DNA of 64,000 bases from Atherix ibis (Eukaryota > Arthropoda > Insecta > Diptera > Athericidae), in the NCBI GenBank assembly GCA_958298945.1, contig OY282610.1:68011088-68075087 (forward strand), read 5' to 3'. Positions 32,131 through 45,093 of the stretch are shown here, in pieces; the stretch's first letter is position 1; each line of letters begins with the position of its first letter. The notes under the pieces were generated by a model. That model saw only the letters and a program-made list of their open reading frames with translations. It did no database searches and was not told where the DNA came from. The position numbers and the translations under genes were made by a program.

Positions 32131-35100
32131 ACAACTTCAGAAAAAATGTACCAAAATTTAAAAAAAAAATTATTAGTAACGTTAATAATTTAGAAATTGT
32201 TTTTCTTCCTCTTAATTTCCGTTTTTTTTTCATCTCTAATCGATTATAAAAAATTATTAATTATTGCATTTTCTTATATAAACAATTCACAAATTTTATT
32301 TTAGAAACTAATTACAAAAATTAATTTATTATTTTTGTTAAAAAAAAAACAAGGAAAAAAAAGCCCAGATATTATGTGAGTTAATAGAAAAATTTTGGAC
32401 TAAGGAGAAAGGAGTAAAGTTGGTTTTAGTCCGAATTGGTTAAGGTCTGATAAAGAAAATGCTGTTAAAAAAAGGAGTGTGGTTGTTCGGGCGCGATTAT
32501 CGTTAAAGGGAAGATCTTCATTCAAAAAGGAACGAGCGCAAGAAGAGTAAAAGCTTTCATGGAGAGTAAGAGTAAAAGTGTCTCTCTGATAAATTTTTTT
32601 TACAAAAATGGAAGAGTTAAAAGGGAAGGCGTTTTTGACCGCTCCAAGCCCAGGCCGTACGCAATGTCTGAGTTATGGTATATGGAAGAGGAGTCTCTGT
32701 CGGTCTACGCATCCATCCACCAATCCACTCTGTCGTTCCACACTCGCTTGGTCTTTCAGCTGGTAGCTGGCATTTAATGTGTAACGGCGGCTACTGTTGG
32801 CGTGTCCCCCAAAAAAAAATACCAGCCGTTATTTACTACCTCAGCAACCTCTGCTGGAGATTGGTTAGTTATTCGACGATTTGAAACCGGCGCACACAGG
32901 TGTGTATATTATCGACGAGGAATTTGTTTTTTGTTTTTCGGTGTGTTTATTTTTAACTCATTTAAATAGAAAATTATTATTTTTGATTTATTTATTAAAT
33001 ATTTTTTTATTTTAAGAGAGAAAAAAATAAATTATTGTTTCGCGACGTACGTAAAAAAGAGTTTGTTGTACGTAAAAAAAAAACAATGCAAAATAAAAGA
33101 AAGAAAATAGTTTTTAAGAAATTAGATTAAAAAAAATCTATTAAAAGTTTCTTAAATAAAATAAGTTTTTTTATATTTTTTCATTTTTGGATGCCCACAG
33201 GTATTATTTTTGATTGTTTTGAAAATTTTATTTCGGTTTTTTCCTTTTTCATCTTCTGTTTTAAGTACATTCCCTGGAAAAAGGCAAAAAGCCTAAAAAG
33301 AGAAACAAAAAATATTAATTTTTTTAACCAAAATAGTGTATTTTGTTTTGGAAGAAAAATTGCTAAAATTGCTGTGAAATTGTGTGATTTCCTTTCAGCA
33401 AATAAGATTTTTTGTTCTGTTTTTGTTAAGTTTGCTTTGCGAAAAAGTGCTTCTTAAAAATAAAATAACTACAATTTTTTAATCATACTTTTCTCATATT
33501 CTCTGTCCACTTTTATATTTGATTTGTCTAAAACTAAATTAATTTTTTTTTTTTAAATGGTGAATTATTAGTAAAAAGTTATTTATTTTTTTATTGGAAA
33601 AGAAAAATATTTAAAAATTCCACAAAAACAAAAAAAATTACCGTTGACACAATGTCATAAAATTTAAATATTTTAATTTTTTTTTTCTTGAAATTCTTTC
33701 GTTTGAGTTTATTGTTTTTTCTTTTTTAATTTCTATTCAAGTATTTTTTTTCTGTATTTTTTTATTATTTTTCCATTAATTGTTTTTTGTTAGCTTATTT
33801 TATCGTTAAGATTTTTCCTTTAATTTGGGTTTTTCTAAGAAAATAATTTGCAAACTTTTTTGTGAATAAAATTGTTTCTCTTATTTTCCGAAAACGATTT
33901 TATTTTGTCAAGTTTCTTAATAAACTTTATTCTTTTTTTTAAAAAAAAAAGTTGGTCTTCTTTTTAGTTTTGTTTGTATTGGTGCTGTTTGTTTTTTTTT
34001 TAATTTTTTAATTGTTTTTCCAATTTGAATAACGGATTTTTTTCCAATTTTTTTTCTCGATTATTTACTAAAAATATCATATAATAAATTTTAGTTTTGG
34101 AAAAGGACGAATATTTTTATTGCGTTTTGTAAAACATTTTTGGTTTTTTGTAATTTCCTTTTTTTTTTAGAATGTTTTTTATTTATTTTGCCATAATTTT
34201 ATTAAAAAGCAACAATTGTAAATAAGTTTTTCTTATATTTTAATGAGTATTTTTATTTGAAATTCTCTTTTAACTTTGATTTCCTTTTGAGAATGAAACC
34301 ACTTAATTGTCTTAAGTTATTCTTCTTGTTTTGTAATTAATTTTCAAATTTTCCATAATTTTTTTCAGGATTTATAAAATTTCTTCAAAAAAAAAAAATA
34401 AATAAAAAGGAAAATATTAATTAACAACATTTGAAGAATGTAATTAAAAAATGTGTTCTACAATCAAATTCATGCTAATTCAAAAAGGGGAAATAATAAG
34501 TAAAAGTAAAAAAATATTTAAAAAAGAAATGGAATAAAAAAAATGCTAAAATTTTAATTCTTTGAGTAAGAAAATCGAAAGTTGAAAAAAACAAAACGAA
34601 AAAAATTTTTTCAAATTAAAAATTGGGTAAAACTACTTTTTTTCAATATAAATTGAAAAGATAAGAAAAATGAAAATAATAAAAATATTTAAAAAAAAAG
34701 AAAACCACTAAAAATGTGACAAAAATTCCTATAAAGTAGTCAAAAAATTTGAACAAAAACTCAGTAAGAGCAAATTATTGCTTCTCTCCCTCTTTCTCTC
34801 CCTGTCTCTATTTCCCTCTTTCTGTCGTTGTCACTTCCTCTTTTTCTAAAACTCTTTTTCTCCCCTTCTCTAAATATTCGATTTCTTACTTGCTCTATCG
34901 TGAAAAGGTGTAATTAAACGTGTCATATACATAAAATACCGAAATGTGAAAAGCTGTCAAAAATTTGAGTCGAAAATATTACCATCCCAGAGAGATTACT
35001 CACACTTGCACATTTAAACCAACTAAAAATTGAACGCAATTAAATCTAACCATAAAATGTAGTATTGCAAAATGCCACCAGGTGTAATTCTTCGGTGAAA

Positions 35101-35727
35101 TGTAAGCGCAACCCAGTAGTATGTATTTTATCGAAATTCCCTTTTTACGTAAAAATTTTATGTTTTTTATTACAATTGAGGTTTTTTTGCAAATTATTTT
35201 TTTTTTTCAACTGAAAACTTTTAAAGAACAGCACCAATAAAATTCTAACGCCATCTTGTGAGCCATGTTTAAAGCAATAGCGTCACATATATTTTAATTG
35301 TTGGAATTATATAAGAAAATTAATTTTACTTGCATTTTCCATTAGAGGCGATCGTTTTGCCTTCAACGGACATTAACCGAACTGAATCTATATTTTCTGT
35401 CAAAAAGCATTCTTATGGTTTTGTTCACTTAAATTAAATTCATATAAATTTTTTTTGTTTTGCTTTTATCTAAGCCAATTTTCATGTGATTATTATTATT
35501 ATTATTATTATTATTGAGCATGACAACATACGTCAAAGTGATTTTTAACAGAACCATACGCATATTGGAATAAAAGTACTACTACTTCATATGTTATGTG
35601 ACTTCTGACAGGAAAATATATACTATAAAAAAGCAGTCTCTTTTTGACAGTTGTCTGTTATGACGTGTCGTTAATACCACATGAAATATTTTGACATTTA
35701 GTTTTTTGTTGATTTTATTGTTTCTTC
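32131..35727. other. AT-rich region with one less AT-rich island
   Basis: Positions about 32380-32900 are more balanced in composition and include open frames at 32559-32777 and 32675-32884 with no recognised domain; this could be a promoter or 5' exon. A CT-rich tract is at 34780-34870 and an ATT microsatellite at 35490-35515. Confidence 0.35.
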
Positions 35728-35840
35728 CTTAAAGACGAAACATCCTTTTCGTCTTTAAGAAAATGGTTTCTTCCTTTTTAACTTATCGGTAAAAATAATA
35801 GAGAAAAGATTCTCTATTATTTTTACCGATAAGTTAAAAA
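35728..35840. repeat. Two adjacent hairpins, the second with 31-bp perfect arms
   Basis: Positions 35728-35740 pair with 35747-35759 (13 bp, 6-nt loop). Positions 35775-35805 pair exactly with 35810-35840 (31 bp, loop AAGA). Both are perfect. Confidence 0.9.
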
Positions 35841-37853
35841 ATTTCTTAATGTTAAAACTTTAGTTTTCCTTGTAAGTATTTTTTTTCCTTATAATTACTG
35901 ATTTTATAGAAAGAAAAAAAATTAAATTTCATAAATTTTTCCTTTATTCTTTTTCTTTTTTCTCTATATTTTTTTTTAATTGCTAAAAGGGTGGGTATGC
36001 CAGATTTTGTTTGAATTTTAATTTAAGCAAATAGATGAAAAAAATTAAGTATAGCAAAATTATATAAGTTATCAAAGAATAAATGATTTTCTTTAATTAT
36101 TTTTTTAAAAAAATTATATAAAAAACAACAAAAAATAATTTCTTTTTAATTTGATGGCAACAATTAAAATTTGAATATTTTTCTCATATATGGTATATGG
36201 TATTTTTTTTTGCAAACACTGTTACGAGTATGACCAATCAAAAAAAAATGAAGAGAAAAAAAAACAGAAAACAAACTAAAAAAATTTCCAACAACGGAAA
36301 CAAGAAAGAAAAAAACGTTTACGAAAGCACATTTTTTACGTGATTTGAAATTGAATTTATTTTATTTTTATTTTCTTATAATTTTTTTCCATTTCATTAT
36401 ATAATCAATCCACTTATGTATATTATTAACAAATATATTTTTATTATTACAATATGAAATTATTATAAATTTTGAACGGGTTAAGAAGTAAAATTGCAAC
36501 GATTCTGGAAAAAATTCCCAGAATCAATTTAAATAAAAATCATTTTAATTAAATTTGAAAATAATACTAAAATTTAATAGTTTTTTTCTTAATAATATAA
36601 ATGAAGAAAAAAAAATCGTACAATATTCGTTAAGAAAATGTGAAAGAAAGTTTATGGGAAAAGGTGAAGGAGGTTAATGTTAGGCTGAGATCGTTACTGA
36701 AATTTTATTCATTTGATCTCATCAACGTTTTTAGGTTTTCGTACAATATTTCCGGATTTATGTATGCTAACAAAACCACTTATTTACTTATTTCCACACA
36801 AACACACCCAGAGAGAGAGAGAGAGAGGTAAAAAAATTTAACTATTAGCTTTTTATTTGTAGTCTAATTTTTATGATTTAAAAAAAATGTTGTTTTTTTT
36901 ACCTTCTTTTTTTTTCAAACTGTTATCCACAAAATAAAACGATATGTAAATATATGGATTTTTTTTTCTTTATTTTTTCTGAATAAATATAACAAAAACA
37001 CAAACAAAACAAAAAAAATTTCTCTAATAGTCGTCGAGCATAATAGAAGACAAATTGAACGCGTTTCATATATAGAAATGGTGAAAATTTATTTATTAAA
37101 AACTTTAATTATTATTATTTATTTATTTATTTATTAGTTTTCATTTATTTTCCATATAATTTCTATTGTAAAAAGTTTATTAATGTTAATGTATAATTTA
37201 TTGTGTACCAATTTCCAATTTTCTTTTTTTATTATTATTACCATTGTTATTGATATAATTTTAAAACATTTAATCGAGAAAAATTTAATTTTCAATAAGA
37301 GAAATATAAAATATAGAAAAACATTAGATTAAGTATACCAAAAGTAGAAAAAAAATCAATTTTACAAATAAAAATGGTTTTCTTTTGATAAGGCCAGATA
37401 TTAATCATACAACCCTTGAAAAACCTACTTTAATTCACCTGGAGAGAAAAAAAAACTAAATAAAACAAAAATTTTAATAAGCAAATAATGAATTATCAAA
37501 AAATGATTTTTCTTCAATTACGAGTAGTTTCTTTCTTATTATTCTTAGAGGACTACAACAACAATAAAAACTGATTTTATTAATTATTTCTCGAAACAAT
37601 ATATCCCATCCATCGAAAATAGTGCTAATAAAATCATTTTTTTTTTTTTTTATGTTGAATATTCTCAACACCAGAACTAAAAACTAAAACAAAAATAAAA
37701 TTAAAATAGAAAACAAAAATAAGAAAATCCTTCATCAAAAATAGAAATTAATTCATTCTCATCATTAGGAAAAAAATTTTAATTACCTAACCTCACAAAG
37801 TAATTATAAAAAAATATTTGTTTATTAACTGTCAAAATCATAAAAAAAAATGA
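35841..37853. other. AT-rich intergenic sequence
   Basis: It holds a GA microsatellite (36810-36828) and many A or T runs. No gene is recognised. Confidence 0.4.
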
Positions 37854-38183
37854 CTAGAAAAGGAAAAGTAATGAGCTATTGCCGAGGATAAATATGAACG
37901 TAGGTAAATACGGGTCCATGAACATGAACAGGCGGGTGGAATTGTCATTGACACCTGAGCTCCGGATATTGGCGTAGTTCCTGACACTGATCTGTGAGTT
38001 TTTCATAATATAATCAATAAGAGAATCAGCATTAATAATATAATCAATATGAGAATCAACATTAACAGCAAAACGAGTACGCCCAGCAATAGGAGAACAA
38101 TACACTCGTGTGCTCAGAGAATTTTTACTATCTCCGAGTATAGGTAGGCACACAATTCCGACGACAACTACTTCTAACACCAT
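37854..38183 (-). CDS. 109-codon open frame, unrecognised, possible secreted peptide
   Basis: A true ATG at 38183 opens a frame to TAG. The first 17 residues are hydrophobic (VLEVVVVGIVCLPIL), like a weak signal peptide. Next come SPIAGRTRFA and two tandem decapeptides, NVDSHIDYI and NADSLIDYI, encoded by a 30-bp direct repeat (38007-38036 and 38037-38066). No family is recognised. Composition is less AT-rich than its surroundings. It may be a transposon fragment or a lineage-specific gene; evidence for expression is nil. Confidence 0.3.
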   Translation of the reverse strand: MVLEVVVVGIVCLPILGDSKNSLSTRVYCSPIAGRTRFAVNVDSHIDYIINADSLIDYIMKNSQISVRNYANIRSSGVNDNSTRLFMFMDPYLPTFIFILGNSSLLFLF

Positions 38184-40189
38184 GTATCTTATAGATTTGT
38201 GACAGCGGACAACATGAGATTATTTTTGAAATTTGTCGTTATTCTTGATAACGACAAAATTTTGAATGTTCTGTTATGTGGCAGGATTGTTGAAATATGA
38301 AACGAAAGCCAAGCTAAATGCAAATATGAGGTTAGGTTGACTTAAAAATTAAATTGTTTGCATTAAATATAAATAGTAAACGGATCAAATTCGTGAGAAA
38401 GTTGTCAATTTTTATTCGGGCTATAGCAGGACATGTCTATATTTTGTTTATGTGTATGTGTGTGCAGATCTGTACCAAAATATCAACAACAACAAAAAAA
38501 CCAATAGAGAAGAAAAACTATTTAAACAGAGTTAAAAGATTTCCAAAATAGAAACATTGGAAAACGAAAGGAAATTATGGATTTTTTTCTCTCCAATTAT
38601 ACTCTGTGTGTAGTTGTAAAAATAAAAATAAAATATCAGAAAGAGCAATAGAAGGGAAAGGGGGAAAAGGGAAACGCAAAGAGAAAAGAAAGAAAGAAAA
38701 AAAAATTATTGCGGTCATTTGAATAAATCGAAAAGAAAATGAAAACAGAATCGATCGATCGATCAATATTGATTCACTCACAGATGGAAAATCGGACCGA
38801 AATCAAAAGCTAAAAATTGAATATGAAAAATGGTCAGCGACAATAGCGAGAACAAGTGCCAACAGAAGAAAACGAAAATACTGATAATGACACACTTTTT
38901 GGGAAGATTTCTTTTCTTAAAAATTTTAGCACACACTCTTCTTCCCACTCCCAACAACTTCCACACATTCTTTCTGTTTGATTAATAGTCTTTCTCTTTG
39001 CTTAATCTTTTTCTCTGTATGTTGATTTGGATTTTATTTTTATTTGCGTTTTTTTTTGTCTGTTTGTTATTTTTCTTTTTTGCTTTTAACGCAGCCAAAC
39101 ATGAACTAAGTGAAAAGGGACAAAACAAACGTTGAAAAAAAAGGGAAAATACCAATAGCAGCAAAGAAAATAAACAAATTTTTTTTTGTAACCGTTTATT
39201 TATTTTTTGATTATTTAGTATATCGCGAAAGAGAAAGAACAAGAGAAACAAGACCGGAAATGGGGCGATAAAAAGAATTATGTGCAATGGATGCGAAATA
39301 TTATGCGTACATAAGTTAAAATGGAAATTAATTTAAAATCCTTTTGAAATTACAACAACAAATAAACTGCCATAAAAAAACTACTATAACAGCAGCTACA
39401 ACTGAAATGTTAAAAATAAAATAATTTAACAAAAAAAAAAATACAAACAAAAAATTCTGTTTAAAATTAATTTTTCTACAATAATAATTTTTTTTTTAAA
39501 TTAAAAAAGAATTTTTAAATTTTTGCATTTTTTTAAAATTGCAAAAATTCTAGTATTTTTTTTGCGTTTGTGTTTAAAAAAGAATTTATCTTTTTCAGTA
39601 CAAAATTTTTATAAATAATAAAAAGTAAATTTGTTATTTGCAAAAAAAAAAAAAAATTAGAAGAAACAAATTCAAAATGCCAACAAAATCTTCAAAAAAA
39701 GGAAAACATTGCTAAAACTTTAAGAACTTTTTTACTTTAATTTTTAGCAATGTCTCTTTTTTAATATTTGTGAGAACTTTTTAAAACAAAACAAAAAAAA
39801 ACAAATAAAATGTAACCATTTTTTTATATTTATATAAGGACAAATTTAAATATTTATTAACTAAATTGTTTAAGAAAAATAAATTTAAGAAAAATATCAT
39901 TTTTGTTAAACAATTTAGTTTTGATTAAATAAATATTATTTTTTAAAACAAAAAAAAACCTTATGTTTTTAATAAAAACAATTAAATAATATCAATGAAA
40001 GTGCTACAAAATAATAAATATTATGAAAAAAGGTTTTATTAATTAAAACGAAAGGAAAAAATAACGAAAAAGTTATAATTTCCCAAAAATGGACAAAACA
40101 AAAAATAGAAAATTATGAAAATTTGTAATTAATTATAAAAAATTCGATAAAGAAAAAATATAAAATTTAATATTGAATATTTCGATTAA
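38184..40189. other. AT-rich intergenic sequence
   Basis: A small hairpin lies at about 38237-38262 (TTTGTCGTTA / TAACGACAAA). Open frames at 38575-39287 on the - strand are low in complexity and lack recognised domains. Confidence 0.35.
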
Positions 40190-41960
40190 AAATTTAATTG
40201 AAAAAATTAATTTCGAATTAAAAAATTTTGAATTTTAACGAGGAAAAATTTTAATTATGAATTTAGAAAAATATTAAATTTTAAACATTTTAGTTTTGTT
40301 CCAAAAAAAAATTATTTTTACTATTAAAAACTTAAATTTTTAGTTTTTAATAGTAAAAATAATTTTTTTCTTGGATCAAAACTAAAATGTTTAAAATTTA
40401 ATATTTTTCTAAATTCGTAATTAAAATTTTAATTTGAATTTAAAAGAAAAACCAAAATTGAATCATAAAAATTTATTTTGAATTTTAACGAGGAAAAAAT
40501 TTTAATTACGAATTTAGAAAAATATTAAATTTTAACAGAAAATTTTTTTTAAATTTTAAACATTTTAGTTTTTATCCAAAAAAAATAAAAATATTTTTTT
40601 GTACGATTAAAAACTTAAATTTGAACCTAAAAATGTAATATTTAATTGAAAAAATTATTTTTAACGGAGAACATTTTTAACTTGTATTGAAAAAACTAAA
40701 TTTGAATCGGAAAATATTATTTTGAATTTAGGAAATATTAAATTTTTAACAGGATAAATTTTAATTTTAATTTAATTTCAAATTAAAAATGTTGGATTTT
40801 AATAAAAAAAAATTTAATTTTAGTATGAAAAATTGAGTTTAAATCGTAAAAATTAGTTTTGATTTAAAAAAAAAGTTTAATTTAAATTTAAAAACTAAAT
40901 TTGAATTGGAACAATTTATTTGGAATTAAAAATTATTGAATTTTTAAAGAATTTTTTTTTTTAAATTTTGAACATTTTAATTTTACTCCAAAAACATTTT
41001 TTTTTATATTAAAAACCTAAAAACGAACCTAAAAATTTAATAATCAATTAAAAAAATTATTTTTAAATGAGAAAAATTCCAATTGGAATTTAAAAAACTA
41101 ATTTTGAATTAAAAAAAATTTTTAATTTTAACAGGAAAACTGTTCATTTGAATTAAAAAAACTAAATTTGAATCGGCACAATTTATTTTGAATTGGAAAA
41201 TATTAAATTTTAACTAATTTTTTTTAAATTTTGAACATTTTAGTTTTGATCCAATTAAAAACATAAATTCTAACCAAAAAATTTAATATTAATTTAAAAA
41301 ATTGTTTTAAACAGAAAAAAATGTTAATTTAAATTTAAAAAAAAAAATTGAATCGGAAAAACTTATTTTGAATTAAAAAATATCCAATTTTGGCAAAAAA
41401 AATTTTCAATTTGAATTTTGAAAATATTAAATTGAACAGATTTTTTTTCTTTGATTTTTAAATTTAAAATTTAATCTAAAAAAAATTTAACTTGACATTT
41501 AAAACTTAAAAATGAACATAAAAATTCAATATTTAATTAAAAAAATTATTTTTAACAGGGAAAATTTTGAATTAAAAAAAATAAATTTAAATCAGAAAAA
41601 ATTATTTTGAATTAAAAAATATTAAATTTTAACAAAACATTTTTTTTTAAATTTTGAAGATTTTAATTTTAGTATTAAAAAAAAAATTAATTTGCTATTA
41701 AAAACTTAAAAATGAACAAATAAAAAAATATTGAATTTTAACAGAGAAAAATTTAAATTTGAATCGTAAAAATTAATTTCGAACTCAAAAAATAATTAAT
41801 TTTACCAATAAAAAATTTTACTTTTAATTTGAAAAAATCACTTTTAATCAAAAAAAAAATACTTTTGAATTGAAAACGAAAGTAGTTTTTTTTAAATTTT
41901 TTTAAAATCACTTTTATACGAAACACTAAATTTGAATTTAATATAAATCAATTTTTACCA
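40190..41960. repeat. Degenerate AT-rich repeat array with a ~88-bp inverted repeat
   Basis: The phrase AACATTTTAGTTTTGATCCAA or a variant recurs near 40285, 40560, 40975, 41235 and 41655, with AATTTGAATCGGAAAAA and TATTAAATTTTAACA between. The spacing is irregular (about 200-400 bp). Positions 40245-40332 and 40342-40430 are long near-perfect reverse complements around a 9-nt spacer, so one unit was duplicated in inverted orientation. Confidence 0.75.
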
Positions 41961-42899
41961 ACAACAAAAAAAAACAAACAATAAAATTTAAGTCGAAAAA
42001 AAATAAATTTTACGCAAAAACAACAATTTAATTTGTTTTTTTTTTGTATATTTTTAGTTAAAAAAATAATTTATACAATAAAGTTTAATATTTAAAGTGG
42101 AATAGACAAAATAAAAAAAACTGCCAACGAAAAAAAATAAAAAATTAATATTGACAAGCAAAGAAATTTAAAAAAGAAAGAAAACAACTACAAGAAATAA
42201 GTGAAAGAGTTAAAATAAGTAAAAAAAAATAAATTGAAAACGGAGACAGACGAGTATTGGTGGTTTAGTGTAAAAAAGAGAAGAAAATCAAAGAAAGGGA
42301 AAGATTCGAAAATGACATGAGTTCAAACAGCGGACGCGGCAACAAGTAAAAGTGAACCAACAACCAACACACAAGCAGTGAGTCGAAATTAAGGAAAAAA
42401 AAAAATTTAGGAGGCGAGTCATTGAAAAAAAAAAGATTTATAATTTTTGATTTATTTTGAATAAAATAAATCAAAAATAATTTACAAAAAAAAATTCGAT
42501 TAAAAAGTTTTTTTCAAACGTTCTTTTTTTCGACGCCATTTTCTTCCTCTTTTCTATGAAAAATGTGAAAATATAACCAAAAAAAAAAACTAAAAAAATA
42601 ATAACAAAATTCATAAATAATAAATAATTTACTTTTGATTGATTGTAAATAAATAACTTTTAAAAAAAAATGAACCAAAACCAAAAGAAAATTCATAAAT
42701 AAATGAAAACAAAAGTGAAAAGTAGAAAATCAAAGAGAGAAGAAACGGTTTTGTTGTGTGTTTATGCGTACAAAAAATAATGAAAAGTTGTGAATTGTAT
42801 AATAACAGTAACAGTTACAGTAATAGTAACAGTAATTGTAATAATAATTGTTATTATTTGTGGTAGGTAGAGTTGTAGAGAGAAATGAAATTGGAAAAA
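41961..42899. other. AT-rich sequence upstream of the NRF-domain gene
   Basis: A small perfect hairpin (TTGATTTATTTT / AAAATAAATCAA) lies near 42448-42475. No gene is recognised. Confidence 0.4.
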
Positions 42900-43892
42900 T
42901 TGAGCGAAATCTAAAAAGTGGAAAGAAATCGAGTGGAAGAAAGGGGTGGGGACCGTCATCGAACGAATTGAATGCCGCGCATTTGCTATCCTCGCTAATT
43001 CGAAACGAAAGTGCATTAACGAAACTTCTTTCTTCCACCATCAACCGAAAAGTGCCACAGACACAAACCAAACGACCGCGACGACACACCGAGGAGCTAC
43101 ACGGAATTCGCGTAACTTGTCTCGTGCGCATTTCATTCCATCGATAACATTTTTCGGACAAGAAATTCACTCTTCCAACATTCACATTATTTCGTTAATT
43201 ATTTCTAGTTTTTTTTTCTTTACTTAATTGAATTCGTTTATTTTTTATTTTTCTTTTTAAAAAAAAAATCAACAAAAAAACTATTTAAATTTTCCTTAAA
43301 AATTTTCAAATTGGATTAATTAATTTAAAAGTAAAAAAACCAAACGAACTAAAAATTTTGAACAAAAAACAGGAATTTTTGACAGAATTCAAATTAGAAG
43401 GAAAAAGAAAAACAAAAACAAAAACAAAAAAACAAACAAAACCAAAACAAGGAAGACTTAGAAAAAGGAAAACCACATAAACGACGTTCGATAATCGTAC
43501 GCGCGGGGATTGTCCAATTATTGATTGTGTAACGGTTGGTGTTAGTTGAGTGCGCGATAAGAGTACGTGCAAATACGTGACTATAGATAGACGTGAATAT
43601 AGATTCGAAAGAAGGAAAGCAAGAAAATTACGTGAAAAAAACTGATTTTTATTTTGACAGTTGGTGTTTTTTTTTTAATTTTTTTTTTTGGTGAACTTTT
43701 AAAAAAGGATTTTTTCTGTTCGGTTCTTAAAGAGAAAAATAAAAGTGTTGTTGTGTTTTCGCCCCTTTTCCCCCCAATAATTATTAATATAACTTTTATT
43801 CTTTACAATTAATTAAATCGTTAATTGGTGCTTGGTTGTTGTTTTTTTTTTTTTTTTTTTGTGGCCACGATTTATACAGCATCAATTTCAAA
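42900..43892 (+). promoter_or_regulatory. Likely promoter and 5' UTR region of the NRF-domain gene
   Basis: Two patches (42930-43150 and 43485-43610) are clearly richer in G+C and CpG than their AT-rich surroundings, and they sit directly upstream of a well-supported coding exon. I cannot point to a reliable TATA box or initiator, so the transcription start is unknown. The open frames on both strands at 42730-43227 are more likely noncoding leader or regulatory sequence. Confidence 0.35.
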
Positions 43893-44522
43893 ATGGAGAA
43901 AACCACATTTAAATATTATATAATTTTTGCCATTATTTATATTGGCATATTAATGCAATCGACATCGTTATGTGCTTATGGTGAAATAATCACCAATGTT
44001 GATATGAATTTATCGCGTCAATTATCACAGCCATCAGCATTGGCGAATTTAAGCAATAATAATTTGTTCGATGATATGAAATTGATCAATAATGCGAATA
44101 GTATGAAATTGCAACACAATGAACATGATGGCGGTAGTGTCGATGACGGTGATGGCGATGGTGACGGTGAAGATGGTGGCGGTGGTGAAAGTGAGGGTGG
44201 TATCGGTAGTAACAGTAGTAATAGTAATATGAGAAGTGGAAGTAGTGGTAATGCGAAAAATTCTGTTGGAAATGAATACCGTATGGATGGTGGTGAAAAT
44301 TTGAACAGTGCTGACCTTGACGGGGGTGGCGATACCCTTAGTGTTGTTCTAATCGACAGTGACAATGATACCAATATAAGCGAGAAAAATACAAAAAGTT
44401 CCAATTTCAATTCAAATTCAAACGAACATGCACCAATCACCAATCAACAATTTCTAACAAATGAGAATGCGATCAATAATAACGATCATCATAATCATAA
44501 TCATAATCATAATAATCATAAT

Positions 44523-44565
<43 letters not shown>

Positions 44566-44811
44566 GTAATAATAATAATAACAATAACGATAATGACAAT
44601 AGTGATAATAATTTAATTATTAATAAAAATGATCAATTGAATTATAATTTTAATAAATTAATACGTATTAGTGATACATTAGAATTATTTAATATTGAAC
44701 AATTGGCTAAATTATGGAATACGTACTATCACAAAATATCAGCAAATTGTGCAAATCACATGTTCGAATATATTCAAGGCTTAGAATATGGAAAGAAATG
44801 GGCAATCAAAA
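43893..44811 (+). CDS. First coding exon of an NRF-domain (nose resistant to fluoxetine-like) protein
   Basis: The start is the ATG at 43893 in a good context (AAAATGG); the frame is open further upstream but without ATG. Residues 1-27 are Lys plus a hydrophobic core (YYIIFAIIYIGILM), a signal peptide. Low-complexity tracts follow: Asp/Gly (about 79-100), Ser/Asn, then His/Asn and a long Asn run coded by AAT repeats (about 195-250). The end, LAKLWNTYYHKISANCANHM and FEYIQGLEYGKKWAIK, matches the start of the NRF domain, where WALKM-DASG normally follows. The exon ends at AAA A|GTGAGT, phase 1, so a next exon beginning TG would restore the family Met. These proteins are multi-pass acyltransferase-3 family members of secretory epithelia. 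Drop-dead is one possible relative; the exact orthologue is not certain. The remaining exons are not seen in this window. Confidence 0.8.
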
Positions 44812-45091
44812 GTGAGTAGAGCAAATATTTTTAATTTGAATTTTTTACAATCTATATAATAGGATGAATATTTATTAGGATTTACAGCTTACCTATTTGA
44901 TATTGATTGAAGATCCAGGGCACTTTTAGAAAAAGTCAACTGCCAATTCCCTTAGAATGATCTTAACTATGCACCTTGAATATCAAGTCCTTCTAATGTG
45001 AACTAAACAAGTATGTACTAAAAATCAGAAGGATCAAAATGACTTTTGCAATTTTTAGGTTAGCCCTTAAATATTTAAGACCAAAGATACA
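44812..45091 (+). other. Start of the first intron of the NRF-domain gene
   Basis: The donor GTGAGT begins at 44812. No exon continuing the NRF domain is found to the right, so the intron would be at least 19 kb and filled with satellites and transposon relics. That is an inference; a short exon may have been missed. Confidence 0.45.
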
Positions 45092-45093
45092 TA

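Noticed and set aside
37390..37420. TATTAATCATACAACC shared with the 321-bp satellite as evidence of another satellite copy
   Set aside because: The match is only about 16 bp with no similarity around it, so chance cannot be excluded.
44018..44443. 141-codon - strand frame rich in Pro, Ser and Leu
   Set aside because: It is antisense to the low-complexity part of the NRF-domain exon, which has a signal peptide, conserved end and splice donor on the + strand.
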